DNA of 64,000 bases. Source: Amoebophrya sp. A120. Lineage: Eukaryota > Sar > Dinophyceae > Syndiniales > Amoebophryaceae. The notes below the pieces were generated by a model. It saw only the letters and a program-made list of their open reading frames with translations, was not told where the DNA came from and did not search any database. The position numbers and the translations under genes are program-made. Shown here in pieces: positions 21,152 through 31,431 of the stretch. Position 1 is the stretch's first letter. Each line of letters opens with the position of its first letter. Where the stretch lies: positions 11,763,832 to 11,827,831 of the forward strand of contig CAJINV010000001.1 of the NCBI GenBank assembly GCA_905178155.1, read 5' to 3'.

Positions 21152-24100
21152 TCATCCAGGGCGCCCGCGCCAACTATACGTAGTCGCGATCTGCAACTCT
21201 TCAGGCCCGGCGCGGCTATCAAGGGGGTCGGGGCCGTCCACTTCATCGTCGAACCATTGCGAAAATGGGTCACATCCACCCCGCGCTACTGCTTTCCGGA
21301 TTGCTTCTGGATGCAGAACTAGCTTCTTGAAGAAAATCGCGGCGCAGGTGAACGCTCGGCTCGGCCGGGCACTCGACTTGCTGGCGGTGGAGATTATCCA
21401 GTCTCCTCCTGCGTCGATGTTCACGTGCATTTTTTTGAAATTGGAGCCGCTGTCGATCTTCGGAAAAAGCTTGTCGACTAGCGCGACGGGGCCGCTCGCG
21501 TAGTCTTCCTCCACCGCCCCCCTCTTCCGTAGGAGCGTCTCGGCCCTTTCCAGGAAAACGCCACACGATTTTGCGTCGGAGTTGTATAGCCTCAAGGCGC
21601 AGCACCAGCTCCGGAACTCCCCACCCTGCGGCAGGTACACGAAGAACTGCTGCACGCGCGAATAGAACAATCTAAAAGCTCCTAAATTCTCGCCCTCGAG
21701 ATCCGGCGGAAAAGCTTTCGTGCTCCGCTCGCTCAGATCGGCTCGCACTTCCTGCAGGTCCGCCGAACCGTCCAGGATTAGGAATGAAGTCATGGGGAGG
21801 CTCTCGGAGGGGCACGAGGACAGAAACCGCACCGCCAGGCTCCGCATCGTAGCAGCGTCGGCCGCTTCGGAGCTGATCGGCAAGAGCGAATTTTTGCCGT
21901 CAAAGGATACCAACGTCCCTTTACGCCCCTGATACCGACTCCGGATTTCCGGATGGTCTTTGAAGGAGGCGGCAGCACTCGGCTCGAAAGAGAGCAGGGC
22001 GGCGCCAGTTTCGAACGGAAATGGCGTCTCCTGTTCTTTCCTTACTCTATCGTCGCTTGTCCGGCCTAAGTCAAGTCTTGGCGCGGTGCGAACTTGGGGA
22101 TCCTCGGCAACCGCTAGTGGGGGAGCTATCGGGGGGATGGCGGTCTTCCTTCTTTTTTTTCCCGGAGAAGTTTGAGGCGGGGGGCTGGGGTTCTTTATCC
22201 CGTTCGTAGACGTGGTCGGGATGCTCCTGCTAGAGGAAGAGGTCGTCGGGGCGGAGCCATCTCCATTCCCGGCCATGAGTCGCGTCCCGTCGCTAATTTG
22301 CTTAGTCACCGGGAGATCGGGGTCGGTGCCTGTCTTTTCCCGCTTTTTTAGCACGCTATCGATCGCCGTGGCGCGGGACTTCTTCAGCTTTCGGATGTCC
22401 CCGGTGAAGTCGATCTGCGTTTTGATTTCTTGCAGCACGGACTCGCGGCTCCCCGACATCTTCTTCTCGAGTTCAATACACAGACTTCGAAGAGCCGCCC
22501 AGTCTTCTGGGTTCTTTTTTGAAATCCAGAACTTCCGTTCCCACTCCGCGTCACTCCCTTTCAACAACCAGCGGACCACTCTCTTGCTATTTTCGGCTCT
22601 CGCCTCTTCAACTCCGGGGTCCGCGGCTGGGGCCGCGGGCTCGTCGGGGAAACCTTTGAGCAGTACGGCCGGGCCTTTCTTGATTGCTGCGCTGGGTTTG
22701 TCGTTGCTTTGCCCCGCGGTTTTCGATTTTTTCGAATCCTTGTCGTTTTCGTCGAGCCTGTGTCTCTTTGCGGCCGCTACCTTCGTATGATTATCCCTAA
22801 ATTTGGCGAGTTGCGCGAGGGTCGTGGCCTTGACAATTCCTGTAGCAGGGTCGCGATTCTGCAGTTTGGTTTTTATGCTCGTCGTTCTTCGAATTAAGTC
22901 CTTTAACGTGCTCTCGAGGTCGGCTTCTTTTCTGGGTCGAAGGAGGAGGGCGTCGGAGTTGCTGGAGGGGCTTCTACCGTCGTCGACTATCTTTAACCCT
23001 TCCGTCTTGCAAAACTTCGCGATTGCATCGTCTGCCGCTTTGGTCAATTCTGATTTGTCCGCCAAGAAGAAAACTTCGCACCTACCGTACACCGGGTCGA
23101 GTTTTTGTTTGTCCCACCGGGCGATCTCGGGACGCTCCTTGGGGGCCTCCTTACGGAATCGTTTATCTTGTGCCATGTACTCTTGCTCGAGGTCGTCCAG
23201 CGCTTTCCTCAGCCTCTCGACTTTCTCTAAATCGTCCTTGTTTGCGGCGGCGTGGCGGCTAAAACTATTTTTGCACCCGTTTACGTACTTTCTCCACTTG
23301 ATTAGCTTCGCGGTCCTCCGCTTCTCGTCGAGCGCGGTGTAGGAAGGGTAGGCCGTAATAATGTTCGGCTTCACATTCAACGCAGCAGCTAGCTTCTTCT
23401 TCCAGACTGCTGCGAAGGAGGCTCTCCCTTCAGGTCCTTTGAATGGACATTCCAAATTCAAAACTAAATTCTTGGCGCCGCGTAGTAATGACGCGGCGTT
23501 CGGCACGTGGTTGGCGATTATCGGCCAAGAATCGACTCCGAAGGAGGTGATGAACTTGGTTATTATTTTCTTCGCGGTTTTTATCTTTTTCTTTTTGCTA
23601 CTGTTTTCCGGCTTCGCGGTGGTATTCAGATCCGGGTCGTCGGGAGTGTCTCCCATAATGGGGGGGTCGTCGGCGGGGGCGCGGCGGCCCGTCGCCGTCA
23701 ATTCTGGACGGCTTATGCTAAACTCGCCTTTGCATTTGTTTTCGCTATCCAGGCTGAGTGAGTGAGCTCGTGGCTCCTCCAAGTCGCCTCCGTCGGGGAT
23801 TTTTTCGGACCAACTGGCGCTCTGGAAAGCCCGTTTTTGGCTCACCACCTTTGGCATCGCGTCGACCACCAAACTCCTGACGTCATCACGACCCAGGATC
23901 TTCAACTGCTCGCAGAGGAGGTTGTTCGCAGGGGCTAGTCTCGCGGTGCCTGGCAAAATTTCGTCAACATGGATCGAGAACTTACTAGTTATCGACCATA
24001 TTTCGACTTGCGCGGCGCAGATAGGGTTGTAGGTCGTTTCGCAGGTAACGGGGGTTGTGTTACAGGGCATCCATATGACCTCATTGACGTGCTGTAGTCG

Positions 24101-27100
24101 AAGCCTGCTTGGTTGCTTCATTTTATCTACTGGCTCGTCGTCGCTGTCGCGGGCGGCCGGCTCCCTCCCGCGCTCTTTTCGCTTCTCCTGCAGAGTGCGG
24201 TCTTTGCTACTACTAGCTGTCAGCTCGTCAACCAACTTTTTCCTGTAATCCCTTACCTCCATCAGTAGTCCTCTTAGCTTTGCGTCCTTTTTCGGCATAA
24301 TATGTATTCTCCACTTGATGACTAAGTACGCGAACGGGGCGTCGTGGTCTTGGAGATTAGTACTGAAAGAATCCAGGTCGAACTCGTCTCCAATCGTGCT
24401 GGCAATATCGTCGAACAAAGGCACCGCATGGGGGGCCGGCGGCGAGGCGTTTTTCTTGGATCCCACTGTGCTGAGCAGGTCGTCGAAGAGCGGCACCTGA
24501 ATCAACGCGCTACCGCTGCTCGGAAGTGCTGTTGTCGACTCCGCGGTCGGCGGCAGGGCGGATGAGGTAGCGGGGTCGTCGAGCGAAGGCGCACCGACCG
24601 GCTTCCTATACGTCATGCCTTTTTTTGAGATTGACATGCTGCTTACCGGGAGTCCAGCGAGAGCTTCGGCTGTCAAATTCGCGACGGACGACTCTTGAAT
24701 GTGCTTTTCACCGTCAGCGGTGGGATGTGCGCTGCGACTTGTCTTGTCTGTTGGAAAATGTTTACCGGAACCCCCGCGGAGAATCACACCCGTTTTTTGC
24801 GAGTCGTCTTGCATGGAGGGCCTCGATGTAATCCTAGCAGAAGTCGGCTTGCAGCTATGCGCTTTGAAAGCGCTTTTCGACGGAAACACCTTGTTACAGA
24901 TCCCGCAACAGTACTCGACCGCCCGGCGTTCCTCGTCGATTATGAGCTTCGCGGTGGCGGGCACTGGAGACATAGATATCTTTGGCGTGGCCGCTGTCGG
25001 TCTCGGCAAAATTGGATCTGGCGCTACTATGTTCTCCGACTCCGACGAATAATCCACAAATCTGCAACTTCCTTTGTTTGAACTGGGCCGCTTTTGAGCG
25101 ACGAAGGGCGATATCGGATCGGAAAAAGAGTCCTTGCTCCATTTGGAACTGATGGCTTGACCGCGCTCCAACGACTCGCCAATCTTTCTTCGCTTCGTTG
25201 ATCGCTCGCTTCGATTGCCAGGCACTTTTGAAATATCGTCGCCGGTCCTGTCGATCAAAATCTCGTCGCGAGAAGGGGGGGCTTTGACTAGATCCGGGAT
25301 CTGGTCTTTTCCAGTAGAGCTTTTCGACGAAGAAGAGGATGGCGAGTCTTCAGACGAAGATGATGGAGGGGGAGGCGGGCGGTCTTTCGCATCGTTCAGC
25401 GAACCCGGATTGCTTTTGTCCCCGACATCCGCTTTCTTCTTATCTTTTTGGCCTCTTTGTTCTTTCTTCTTTTTGTGGTTCGGATCTTCCAGCATGTGGG
25501 CCTTCAGCGAAATGACTTTGTTGAAAAGTCTATCGCAGATGCTACAAACCCAGGCCCACTCGTCATCGTCGAAAAATGACGGGTCGGCGGCGGGGTTTTC
25601 TCGTAACCACCGGAGGGCTTTCGTGTTCTCCTGGTGATTCTCACCTCTTTCGACGTGGAGTTCGAACTCCCTGCGTGAGTCGAACTTCGTGTAGCAGTAG
25701 ATGCACACCAGCGGGCTGTTGATATCTTCGCCCAGGACACGCAGACAGGATTTCTGCGAAAATTCCTCACTCTCGCCTTCCGGGACTAGTTGGCAGAAGG
25801 GTGCTTCGCAACTTCCTGATGGGTCTCGCTTTTTCTTTTCTGTACTATCGCGTCTGGAGGAAGAGGCGGCCGGCGGGTTCGAGCCGGCTTTGCCGCTGGG
25901 CTTTTGTCGTGGTGATGGGTCGGTAGCGGCTACCGCTCTGCCTCCTACTTCGGGCCGTCCTCCGTCACTTGACAACACCGCGGGCAAGGTCCACGACTCG
26001 GTGTCGTGCAGTTTGTCCCAGGACGCCGCGAACGAAAACTGCGGCACATTCGATCGGGCGATTCTCTCTGTCGTCCAAAAACGAAAAGCTTCTTCCAGGG
26101 AGAAACCTGCCGCACACTTCTCTTGAAAGTCAACGGTCCGCGTGGACCTCCACCAGATCACGTGGCGTATGTCCTGGTCAGAGAAATGGAGTATCACTCT
26201 TTTACTCCCTTGGGAAGCCTGCGCAAAGCAAGTAATCTCTTGCTTGAAGCTCTTTCCCCGCTCCGCCAACTGAGCCAGGAACAGTCTCAGTTCGTTTTCG
26301 GTTGCCCTCAGCTTCTTCTCTTTATTGCTCTTGTTCCCGAGAATCCGCGATCTTTGTCGACGAGCTGGCCGTTTTTTCGCATTTGTCGCCAAAAGTTCTC
26401 CCTCCTCGACGAGCTCAATATGTTCGCCGAGAAGAACTGCGTCGCCGATGTTTTTTCCCGACGGGTCGCCCCAAATTTCGGTCGACGTCGCCCCGGACTT
26501 CACGATCGCCCCCTTTGGCGTCCATTCTGTGGCAGAGTGGACCCGCAAAAACTTTCGGCGTTTGATGAGGTGATCCTGCATCTGCCAGTCGTACAAACCA
26601 CCGCCGGGCAGCGTGCTGTGTAGAAACTCTCCGGTCGATTTTTCGATCACGAACTGCGCGCAATCCTGGCCGACTCTATGCACAACTGTTCGGACAGCAG
26701 TGAGGGAGTTCTCGTACTTCAGCGCCTCGATCCAGTTTAGGTTCGAAAGAGGTTTCGGGTCGCATTTCGAGCTCCGTTTCGGTCCCCGTGATTTCGGGTC
26801 GCGTTTCGAGCTCCGTTTCGGTCCACGTGAAGTCGGCAGATGGGAATCGACCTGCTGATCGCGCACTTCGTACTGCTCGGAAAATGGGTCGTCGTCGGTG
26901 TACTTCGCAAACCTAGCGAAGATCGATGTGGACAGTCGCGGGGAAACAACGGCGATGGTCTTCGAAATCCTCCCTCGCTTCTTTCGGGGGATCTTTATGA
27001 ACCCATCAGTCGCCGACGATTCGTTGCAGGTCGAGGCTCCGGTCAATTCGCTGATGGGCATCGCGCTGATCCCCCGCCGCCGGTCGATAATCTTCGGCAC

Positions 27101-27493
27101 GTCGCGTAGCGTCCATTTCTCCGGGTTCGAAATTGTCCTGAAACGTGCTCGCAGTGTTGGACAGAGATTGATGTGGGCGTCGAGGTGTTTCGTGGAGTTA
27201 GTTGTTGTCAACTGCGATGCTACCAAGAGCTTCTTGACTCCGAATTTTCGTTGCTTCGGCGGCGGACTGTTCTTCGTGGTCGTTCCCCCCACCAAAATCT
27301 CCACCTTTTTCTTCAGCAACATGGCCGCCTGCAGAATACCGCTACGCCAGGCCGTGACCGCTAATTCGGGGGGCGGCGGCGGAAGAAAAGGCCCGAAACG
27401 GATTTGGTTATCGTGGAAACTGTCGTCGTAGTGCTGTAGTGAGTTGTACTTGGTAGTCGCCGGCAGCACGGGCGGCAGCTGAGGCACGTACAT
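21152..27493 (-). CDS. Retrotransposon ORF1: large basic protein with C2H2 zinc fingers, 2,113 aa
   Basis: Starts at ATG 27493. Probable nucleic-acid-binding ORF1-type protein, very long for this class. Three Cys/His fingers are visible: CIYCYTKF...HVERGENH near 600, CSICDRLF...HMLEDPNH near 650 (both CX2CX12HX6H), and CCGICNKVFPSKSAFKAHSC near 860 (CX2CX12HxC). The rest is rich in Lys, Arg and Ser with disordered stretches. A short tandem duplication (RGPKRSSK.DPK twice, nucleotides about 26757-26830) sits near residue 235. No enzymatic motif was recognised in the final 400 residues. It ends at a stop 1.25 kb before ORF2 in the same direction. Its long unbroken frame and linkage to the APE-RT ORF support assignment to one element. 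Confidence 0.75.
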   Translation of the reverse strand: MYVPQLPPVLPATTKYNSLQHYDDSFHDNQIRFGPFLPPPPPELAVTAWRSGILQAAMLLKKKVEILVGGTTTKNSPPPKQRKFGVKKLLVASQLTTTNSTKHLDAHINLCPTLRARFRTISNPEKWTLRDVPKIIDRRRGISAMPISELTGASTCNESSATDGFIKIPRKKRGRISKTIAVVSPRLSTSIFARFAKYTDDDPFSEQYEVRDQQVDSHLPTSRGPKRSSKRDPKSRGPKRSSKCDPKPLSNLNWIEALKYENSLTAVRTVVHRVGQDCAQFVIEKSTGEFLHSTLPGGGLYDWQMQDHLIKRRKFLRVHSATEWTPKGAIVKSGATSTEIWGDPSGKNIGDAVLLGEHIELVEEGELLATNAKKRPARRQRSRILGNKSNKEKKLRATENELRLFLAQLAERGKSFKQEITCFAQASQGSKRVILHFSDQDIRHVIWWRSTRTVDFQEKCAAGFSLEEAFRFWTTERIARSNVPQFSFAASWDKLHDTESWTLPAVLSSDGGRPEVGGRAVAATDPSPRQKPSGKAGSNPPAASSSRRDSTEKKKRDPSGSCEAPFCQLVPEGESEEFSQKSCLRVLGEDINSPLVCIYCYTKFDSRREFELHVERGENHQENTKALRWLRENPAADPSFFDDDEWAWVCSICDRLFNKVISLKAHMLEDPNHKKKKEQRGQKDKKKADVGDKSNPGSLNDAKDRPPPPPSSSSEDSPSSSSSKSSTGKDQIPDLVKAPPSRDEILIDRTGDDISKVPGNRSERSTKRRKIGESLERGQAISSKWSKDSFSDPISPFVAQKRPSSNKGSCRFVDYSSESENIVAPDPILPRPTAATPKISMSPVPATAKLIIDEERRAVEYCCGICNKVFPSKSAFKAHSCKPTSARITSRPSMQDDSQKTGVILRGGSGKHFPTDKTSRSAHPTADGEKHIQESSVANLTAEALAGLPVSSMSISKKGMTYRKPVGAPSLDDPATSSALPPTAESTTALPSSGSALIQVPLFDDLLSTVGSKKNASPPAPHAVPLFDDIASTIGDEFDLDSFSTNLQDHDAPFAYLVIKWRIHIMPKKDAKLRGLLMEVRDYRKKLVDELTASSSKDRTLQEKRKERGREPAARDSDDEPVDKMKQPSRLRLQHVNEVIWMPCNTTPVTCETTYNPICAAQVEIWSITSKFSIHVDEILPGTARLAPANNLLCEQLKILGRDDVRSLVVDAMPKVVSQKRAFQSASWSEKIPDGGDLEEPRAHSLSLDSENKCKGEFSISRPELTATGRRAPADDPPIMGDTPDDPDLNTTAKPENSSKKKKIKTAKKIITKFITSFGVDSWPIIANHVPNAASLLRGAKNLVLNLECPFKGPEGRASFAAVWKKKLAAALNVKPNIITAYPSYTALDEKRRTAKLIKWRKYVNGCKNSFSRHAAANKDDLEKVERLRKALDDLEQEYMAQDKRFRKEAPKERPEIARWDKQKLDPVYGRCEVFFLADKSELTKAADDAIAKFCKTEGLKIVDDGRSPSSNSDALLLRPRKEADLESTLKDLIRRTTSIKTKLQNRDPATGIVKATTLAQLAKFRDNHTKVAAAKRHRLDENDKDSKKSKTAGQSNDKPSAAIKKGPAVLLKGFPDEPAAPAADPGVEEARAENSKRVVRWLLKGSDAEWERKFWISKKNPEDWAALRSLCIELEKKMSGSRESVLQEIKTQIDFTGDIRKLKKSRATAIDSVLKKREKTGTDPDLPVTKQISDGTRLMAGNGDGSAPTTSSSSRSIPTTSTNGIKNPSPPPQTSPGKKRRKTAIPPIAPPLAVAEDPQVRTAPRLDLGRTSDDRVRKEQETPFPFETGAALLSFEPSAAASFKDHPEIRSRYQGRKGTLVSFDGKNSLLPISSEAADAATMRSLAVRFLSSCPSESLPMTSFLILDGSADLQEVRADLSERSTKAFPPDLEGENLGAFRLFYSRVQQFFVYLPQGGEFRSWCCALRLYNSDAKSCGVFLERAETLLRKRGAVEEDYASGPVALVDKLFPKIDSGSNFKKMHVNIDAGGDWIISTASKSSARPSRAFTCAAIFFKKLVLHPEAIRKAVARGGCDPFSQWFDDEVDGPDPLDSRAGPEELQIATTYSWRGRPG

Positions 27494-27980
27494 CCCCGGA
27501 GGTTGGTATGGGTGGTTTTTATTCTCCTAAGGTTTCTACCGGGGTAGATTTTGCAGACTTTGTCCTCTTTAGGGGTTAGTTGTAGGTGTTAATTCTTTCC
27601 TGCTTTGTGTATCTTATTAGCGGTGACAAGATCAAAATGTGGTCATGCAATGAGTTTGGAAAATATGAGGATCAAGAAAGGAAGAAAAAGACAGCAGAAA
27701 AGCCGCTTTGCAGGGTTTGAAACTTTTAGTCGCTCGGGGAGCCGATTACGAAACGAAAAATGCGAAGCGATACCCTCGTTTTTACCTTTTCCGATGCGAT
27801 CGTGTGTCTTTGTTTGTTTTTTGGTGCTAAAGACAAATCTGTTTTGGAGGAGAATAAGGAAACCAAACAAACGACCGAATCCGACGCGTTGTCACTAGCG
27901 GCTGCGTCTAGAATCTGTTGCAGCAACTTGGAAGGCTGAGGGCAGCTCGTGGACACGTCCACCGGCACGCGGGCCACCTC
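27494..27980. other. Stretch between retrotransposon ORF1 and transporter paralogue C
   Basis: Presumably includes the retrotransposon 5' UTR and the 3' flank of paralogue C. I could not place the element boundary and saw no gene. Confidence 0.4.
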
Positions 27981-30098
27981 CTAGTTGTGACGGCGGCACA
28001 GAAGAAGTACGTTCCTCACCGTCGTCTGCGTTGCCGTTCTGTGGGGGGACCGCGACTGGACTTCGTGTCGAATCACGACCATCTGCCGCTCTCCCGGCCA
28101 TTCCTCGTCAACCTCCCTACTGGGTAGGCGCACGTTGCTCGGTGCACTAAAAGCGGCCGCCGCAGGTGGCTCTCCGGAAATCTGGCGCGACGAACTCACG
28201 CCCAGCGACCGCTCTCTTGTTACTAGCCGCGAGACAACCCGCGATTGCGCGCTGGAAACAACTTGCCTGAGCAGCTCTGACGTTGCCTGCCGCTGCACAC
28301 TTCCAATCTGCGCCGGCACTGGCACGGCGCCGAGATCCGCTTCCGCGAGGGCCAAACTCGCTCCTGCAACTTCCGTAATTTCTTCTTTGTCCACGTCAAA
28401 CCGGATCTCCCGCGGGAGACGCTGCATCCGGTCGTCGATCGTGCGAATAATGACGGCGCCGAACGCAAAGCGAATCCAGACACCTAGCAAAATCACCAGA
28501 ATGCCGACTCCCTGCCACCACGCAAACGACTCGCGAAGGACCAGAACGGCTGCCATGCTCGCCAGCACGCGGTTCAAATTTCCAAAGATCCCCACCGAGT
28601 AACTGCCGCAGCGCTCAATGAGCCGAAACTCGGCGAAGACCCAGAAGAAGCCCATAAGCCCCTCGCCCACGAACAGCCCGATCAGCAACGTCGCGATCCG
28701 TCCCTCCGCCAAAATTTCGTTTCCCCGCTGCAGCGGCTTCCACTGGTGCGTCGCACTGTCGCGCTCGAGGGCGAGCGAAACCGCGAGGTACATGATCGAG
28801 TTGAGGATAGACACTACCCGCAAAATTTCGAGGATGTGCGGCATCGCCACACTTCTCACGGCGCTGGTGTCGCGGGACGATGCGCGACTAGAAGCTGTGA
28901 GTTGCCGAGGAGGGATAGGATTTCTTGTCGTGGCGTCGCCCAACAAAGGTCGTTCCTCGTCTTGTCGGGGGTTGTTCGTCTCCGGCACGCCATCCATCCC
29001 ATCGTTCTCATCCTGCGGGTTGCGTTTGTGCTTGCCTCCTGTCGTTTCGCCTTCGGACTCGGTCTCGGTGTCCGTCTCCGTTATAAAACCATGATCCACA
29101 GATCCCTTTGCCAGAAGTGCTTTCTCGATGTCCGCCTCCTCGATCGGTACAACCTGGCCTACGTTTTCCAGCTCGCGGGAATTTTCCTTTGGAAAGAAAG
29201 ACCGGTACTGCTTTACCACCTTGCTGATGGTTGCAACTTGCTCCTGCTGCTGGGCCCTCTCGTATTGACCGGATATGTTGTCGACGACCACAACCCGCAA
29301 CACGCGAAACAGCGCCGCACCAATCGCCCACTTCACTCCAGACGCATACTTCTCGGTTTGCTCACGGTCCCAGGCGTCCTCGAGCAGAGCACTGTCCGGC
29401 GGAATGGCCGCCAGGATCCCCCCGCACACGATGGGGATGACAGACCCGTAGGCTGCCCAGTTGTAGCCCAGAGCGGGCTGCAACATCGCCCCCACGACGA
29501 GCGTCAACGCTGGCACCGTCATCATAATGGACTCCAAAATTGAAGCGGGCAGCATCATCAGCGCGTACAGCTCCGAAAACCAGGTCAGAAAGTTGAAAAT
29601 CAACAAGGCCGTCAGCAGTCCAACCGGGATGCCGAACAAGGTTCGGGTATCCGCGGTGGACACGTACGATTTGCTGTTTTTGTCCCCCCGTGCTGCGCCA
29701 CTGTCAACACGGTCGCCGGTAATGTTGGTGTAAGCAAGCAGGGCCGACAGGGAAGAGAACACAGTTAGGCCGATGATGTGACTGTGGAATAACGGCACAT
29801 CATACTGGAGCCTGACGGGGGTTAGCCACTCCGTGCCCGGTCTCGTTTCGTACTTGTTGTGCTTGTCCGAGGTGAGAAGTTTGAACGTCAAAATATTGAG
29901 TGCGTAAGCGAGGGCTTGAAACGAAACCTCAGCTACATCCTGCACAAGATTCTCGGTATGAAGTCGTTTTTTCTTCCCGGAGGAACTTCCCTCGGACATG
30001 GACGTCGCCCCCGTCAATTGATGCTTCAAGTCCGCACTGAAGCCCCGCATCAGCGGGGGCGGCGAAGGCGGTTCAGTGTCTCCTACTGGGGCTGCCAT
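27981..30098 (-). CDS. Drug/metabolite-type membrane transporter, paralogue C, 705 aa
   Basis: Single-exon gene from the ATG at 30098. It has the same two-half architecture as paralogue A. The N-half includes SFQALAYALNILTFKLL, PVGLLTALLIFNFLTWFSELYALMMLPASILESIMM and YGSVIPIVCGGILAAI. A polar loop of about 150 residues (ETDTETESEGETTGG) separates it from the C-half VEGLMGFFWVFAEFRLIERCGSYSVGIFGNLNRVLASMAAVLVLRESFAWWQGVGILVILLGVWIRFAFG. The C-terminal cytosolic tail of about 150 residues carries QATSELLRQVVSS and RERS repeats, shared with paralogue B but absent from A. Hence B and C are the closer pair. The DMT superfamily fits the fold; no substrate can be inferred. Confidence 0.75.
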   Translation of the reverse strand: MAAPVGDTEPPSPPPLMRGFSADLKHQLTGATSMSEGSSSGKKKRLHTENLVQDVAEVSFQALAYALNILTFKLLTSDKHNKYETRPGTEWLTPVRLQYDVPLFHSHIIGLTVFSSLSALLAYTNITGDRVDSGAARGDKNSKSYVSTADTRTLFGIPVGLLTALLIFNFLTWFSELYALMMLPASILESIMMTVPALTLVVGAMLQPALGYNWAAYGSVIPIVCGGILAAIPPDSALLEDAWDREQTEKYASGVKWAIGAALFRVLRVVVVDNISGQYERAQQQEQVATISKVVKQYRSFFPKENSRELENVGQVVPIEEADIEKALLAKGSVDHGFITETDTETESEGETTGGKHKRNPQDENDGMDGVPETNNPRQDEERPLLGDATTRNPIPPRQLTASSRASSRDTSAVRSVAMPHILEILRVVSILNSIMYLAVSLALERDSATHQWKPLQRGNEILAEGRIATLLIGLFVGEGLMGFFWVFAEFRLIERCGSYSVGIFGNLNRVLASMAAVLVLRESFAWWQGVGILVILLGVWIRFAFGAVIIRTIDDRMQRLPREIRFDVDKEEITEVAGASLALAEADLGAVPVPAQIGSVQRQATSELLRQVVSSAQSRVVSRLVTRERSLGVSSSRQISGEPPAAAAFSAPSNVRLPSREVDEEWPGERQMVVIRHEVQSRSPHRTATQTTVRNVLLLCRRHN

Positions 30099-31431
30099 AG
30101 TGAAAACTCCTAGTAGATGAAAAAGTTGTAGAAGTAGAGAAAAATTTTTTTATTTCCTAGTTACTTCGGTCTTGCTTCGCAATGGTCCTATCTCAGTGGT
30201 GAGACAGGGACCGCAGCTCCAGCTAATACTACCGAGATGAGAGCTGCCCTAGTAACAAGGTCTTCAACAAAAAAACCTACTTCATCCGGGACATTGGGTG
30301 CCTCGCACAATCTCCCAGCACGATATGCCAAAGGCACGATAACACCAGCGAGAAACAACGACAACGAAGTACTTAGATTCGGCACGACCACGAATAGAAA
30401 CGAGTGCGCCCCCTGACGGATTCGGATACGACTACGAATACAGCCATCATTCAAGCACAGTCAAGGGCGATATCTTTGGCCTTACAATCGGATCACGACG
30501 GTTTTGGGAAGTCGTCCAACGAAAACTGCACAGAACTCCGCGGAACAAGTAGTCAGGAGAACGGAGTCGAGAAGATGTGACTGCTTCTTCGGTCGTGCTG
30601 GCACTTGAAGTGCTTGTTAAAGTCCCGTTTTTCAGTTCAGCGTTAAACAAGCATCCTAGAGCGTAAGAAAAAAAGTTCGCATTTCAAGAGAAGATAAAGA
30701 ACTGAAAGATAGGTCGTACAGCATTTTTGTAAAATAAAACCGCAGGCTTTTCTTTTTGCGGGAGTAGTAGAAGAGCTTCTCGCGGAAGAGAGTTTTTGAA
30801 ATTCATTTTTTTGCGTAGCACTAGTCACCCGACAGCTAAAAGTTTGAAACAGATCTCAAGTTACTTTAGTGTATCTTTGTTGCTTTGTTGCATTGCAGAT
30901 TCCTGCTCGTCACCTTCGATGTTCCACGAGATACAGATAAACTTAAACCTTAGCTTTTTTTCTGGGGAATAAAAACTCCTGCATTGATCGAAATCTGCTT
31001 CAAGCACTGTGCAAATCTGTGCGTAATGTCAAAAGTCAGACAGCTATCGCGAAAGACGTACATGTAGCAGTACTTCCAATCTGGCCGACCACAGTTGATG
31101 TAAACTTGAAATTGACCTGTTTCTCTGAGAAATTGATCCTGCCTCCGTTTACCTTGAATGGCATGTTGCCGATGACGAAGAACTCTGCATGTACTCTTCG
31201 GCCAACCCTCTAAAGGCATAGAAAAGCAGATCAACTACAACATTTTGTTTCCGACAGTTTATTTTCTGCAAGTGCTGACAAAGTATAAACGTCAAATCAA
31301 TTTTTCGCGTATTCAAAGTAAAAGACTTCAATCGACTTCGTAGATCGACAATTGACCAAAAGAAAATTTTGCGTTTCAAAAAAGCTCCTCGAAGAGTTTT
31401 TTGTTCAAAATCAAATCAAGCAAGTCGCTCC
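30099..31431. other. 1.3-kb intergenic stretch with possible minus-strand exons
   Basis: Two segments look weakly coding on the minus strand. One (31230-30950) reads INCGRPDWKYCYMYVFRDSC and ends ISINAGVFIPQKKS before a stop. Another (about 30655-30453) reads ELKNGTLTSTSSASTTEEAV and follows an acceptor-like TCTAG/G site. A third (30454-30188) has two hydrophobic runs. I could not join them into one frame from an ATG, so none is called as a gene. The stretch also holds the 5' flank of paralogue C. Confidence 0.35.

Larger units (their letters stand above)
14862..27493 (-). mobile_element. Two-ORF non-LTR (LINE-type) retrotransposon with APE endonuclease and reverse transcriptase
   Basis: On the minus strand: ORF1 (27493-21152), a 1.25-kb spacer with inverted repeats, ORF2 (19902-15424), then a 3' region of degenerate tandem repeats to about 14862. 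No long terminal repeats are seen at the ends. Both ORFs are full length without internal stops, pointing to a young copy. It lies between transporter paralogues B and C and in the same direction as the host genes. Exact ends and target-site duplication were not resolved; the 5' end may reach beyond 27493 and the 3' end is set by where the repeats stop. Confidence 0.85.
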
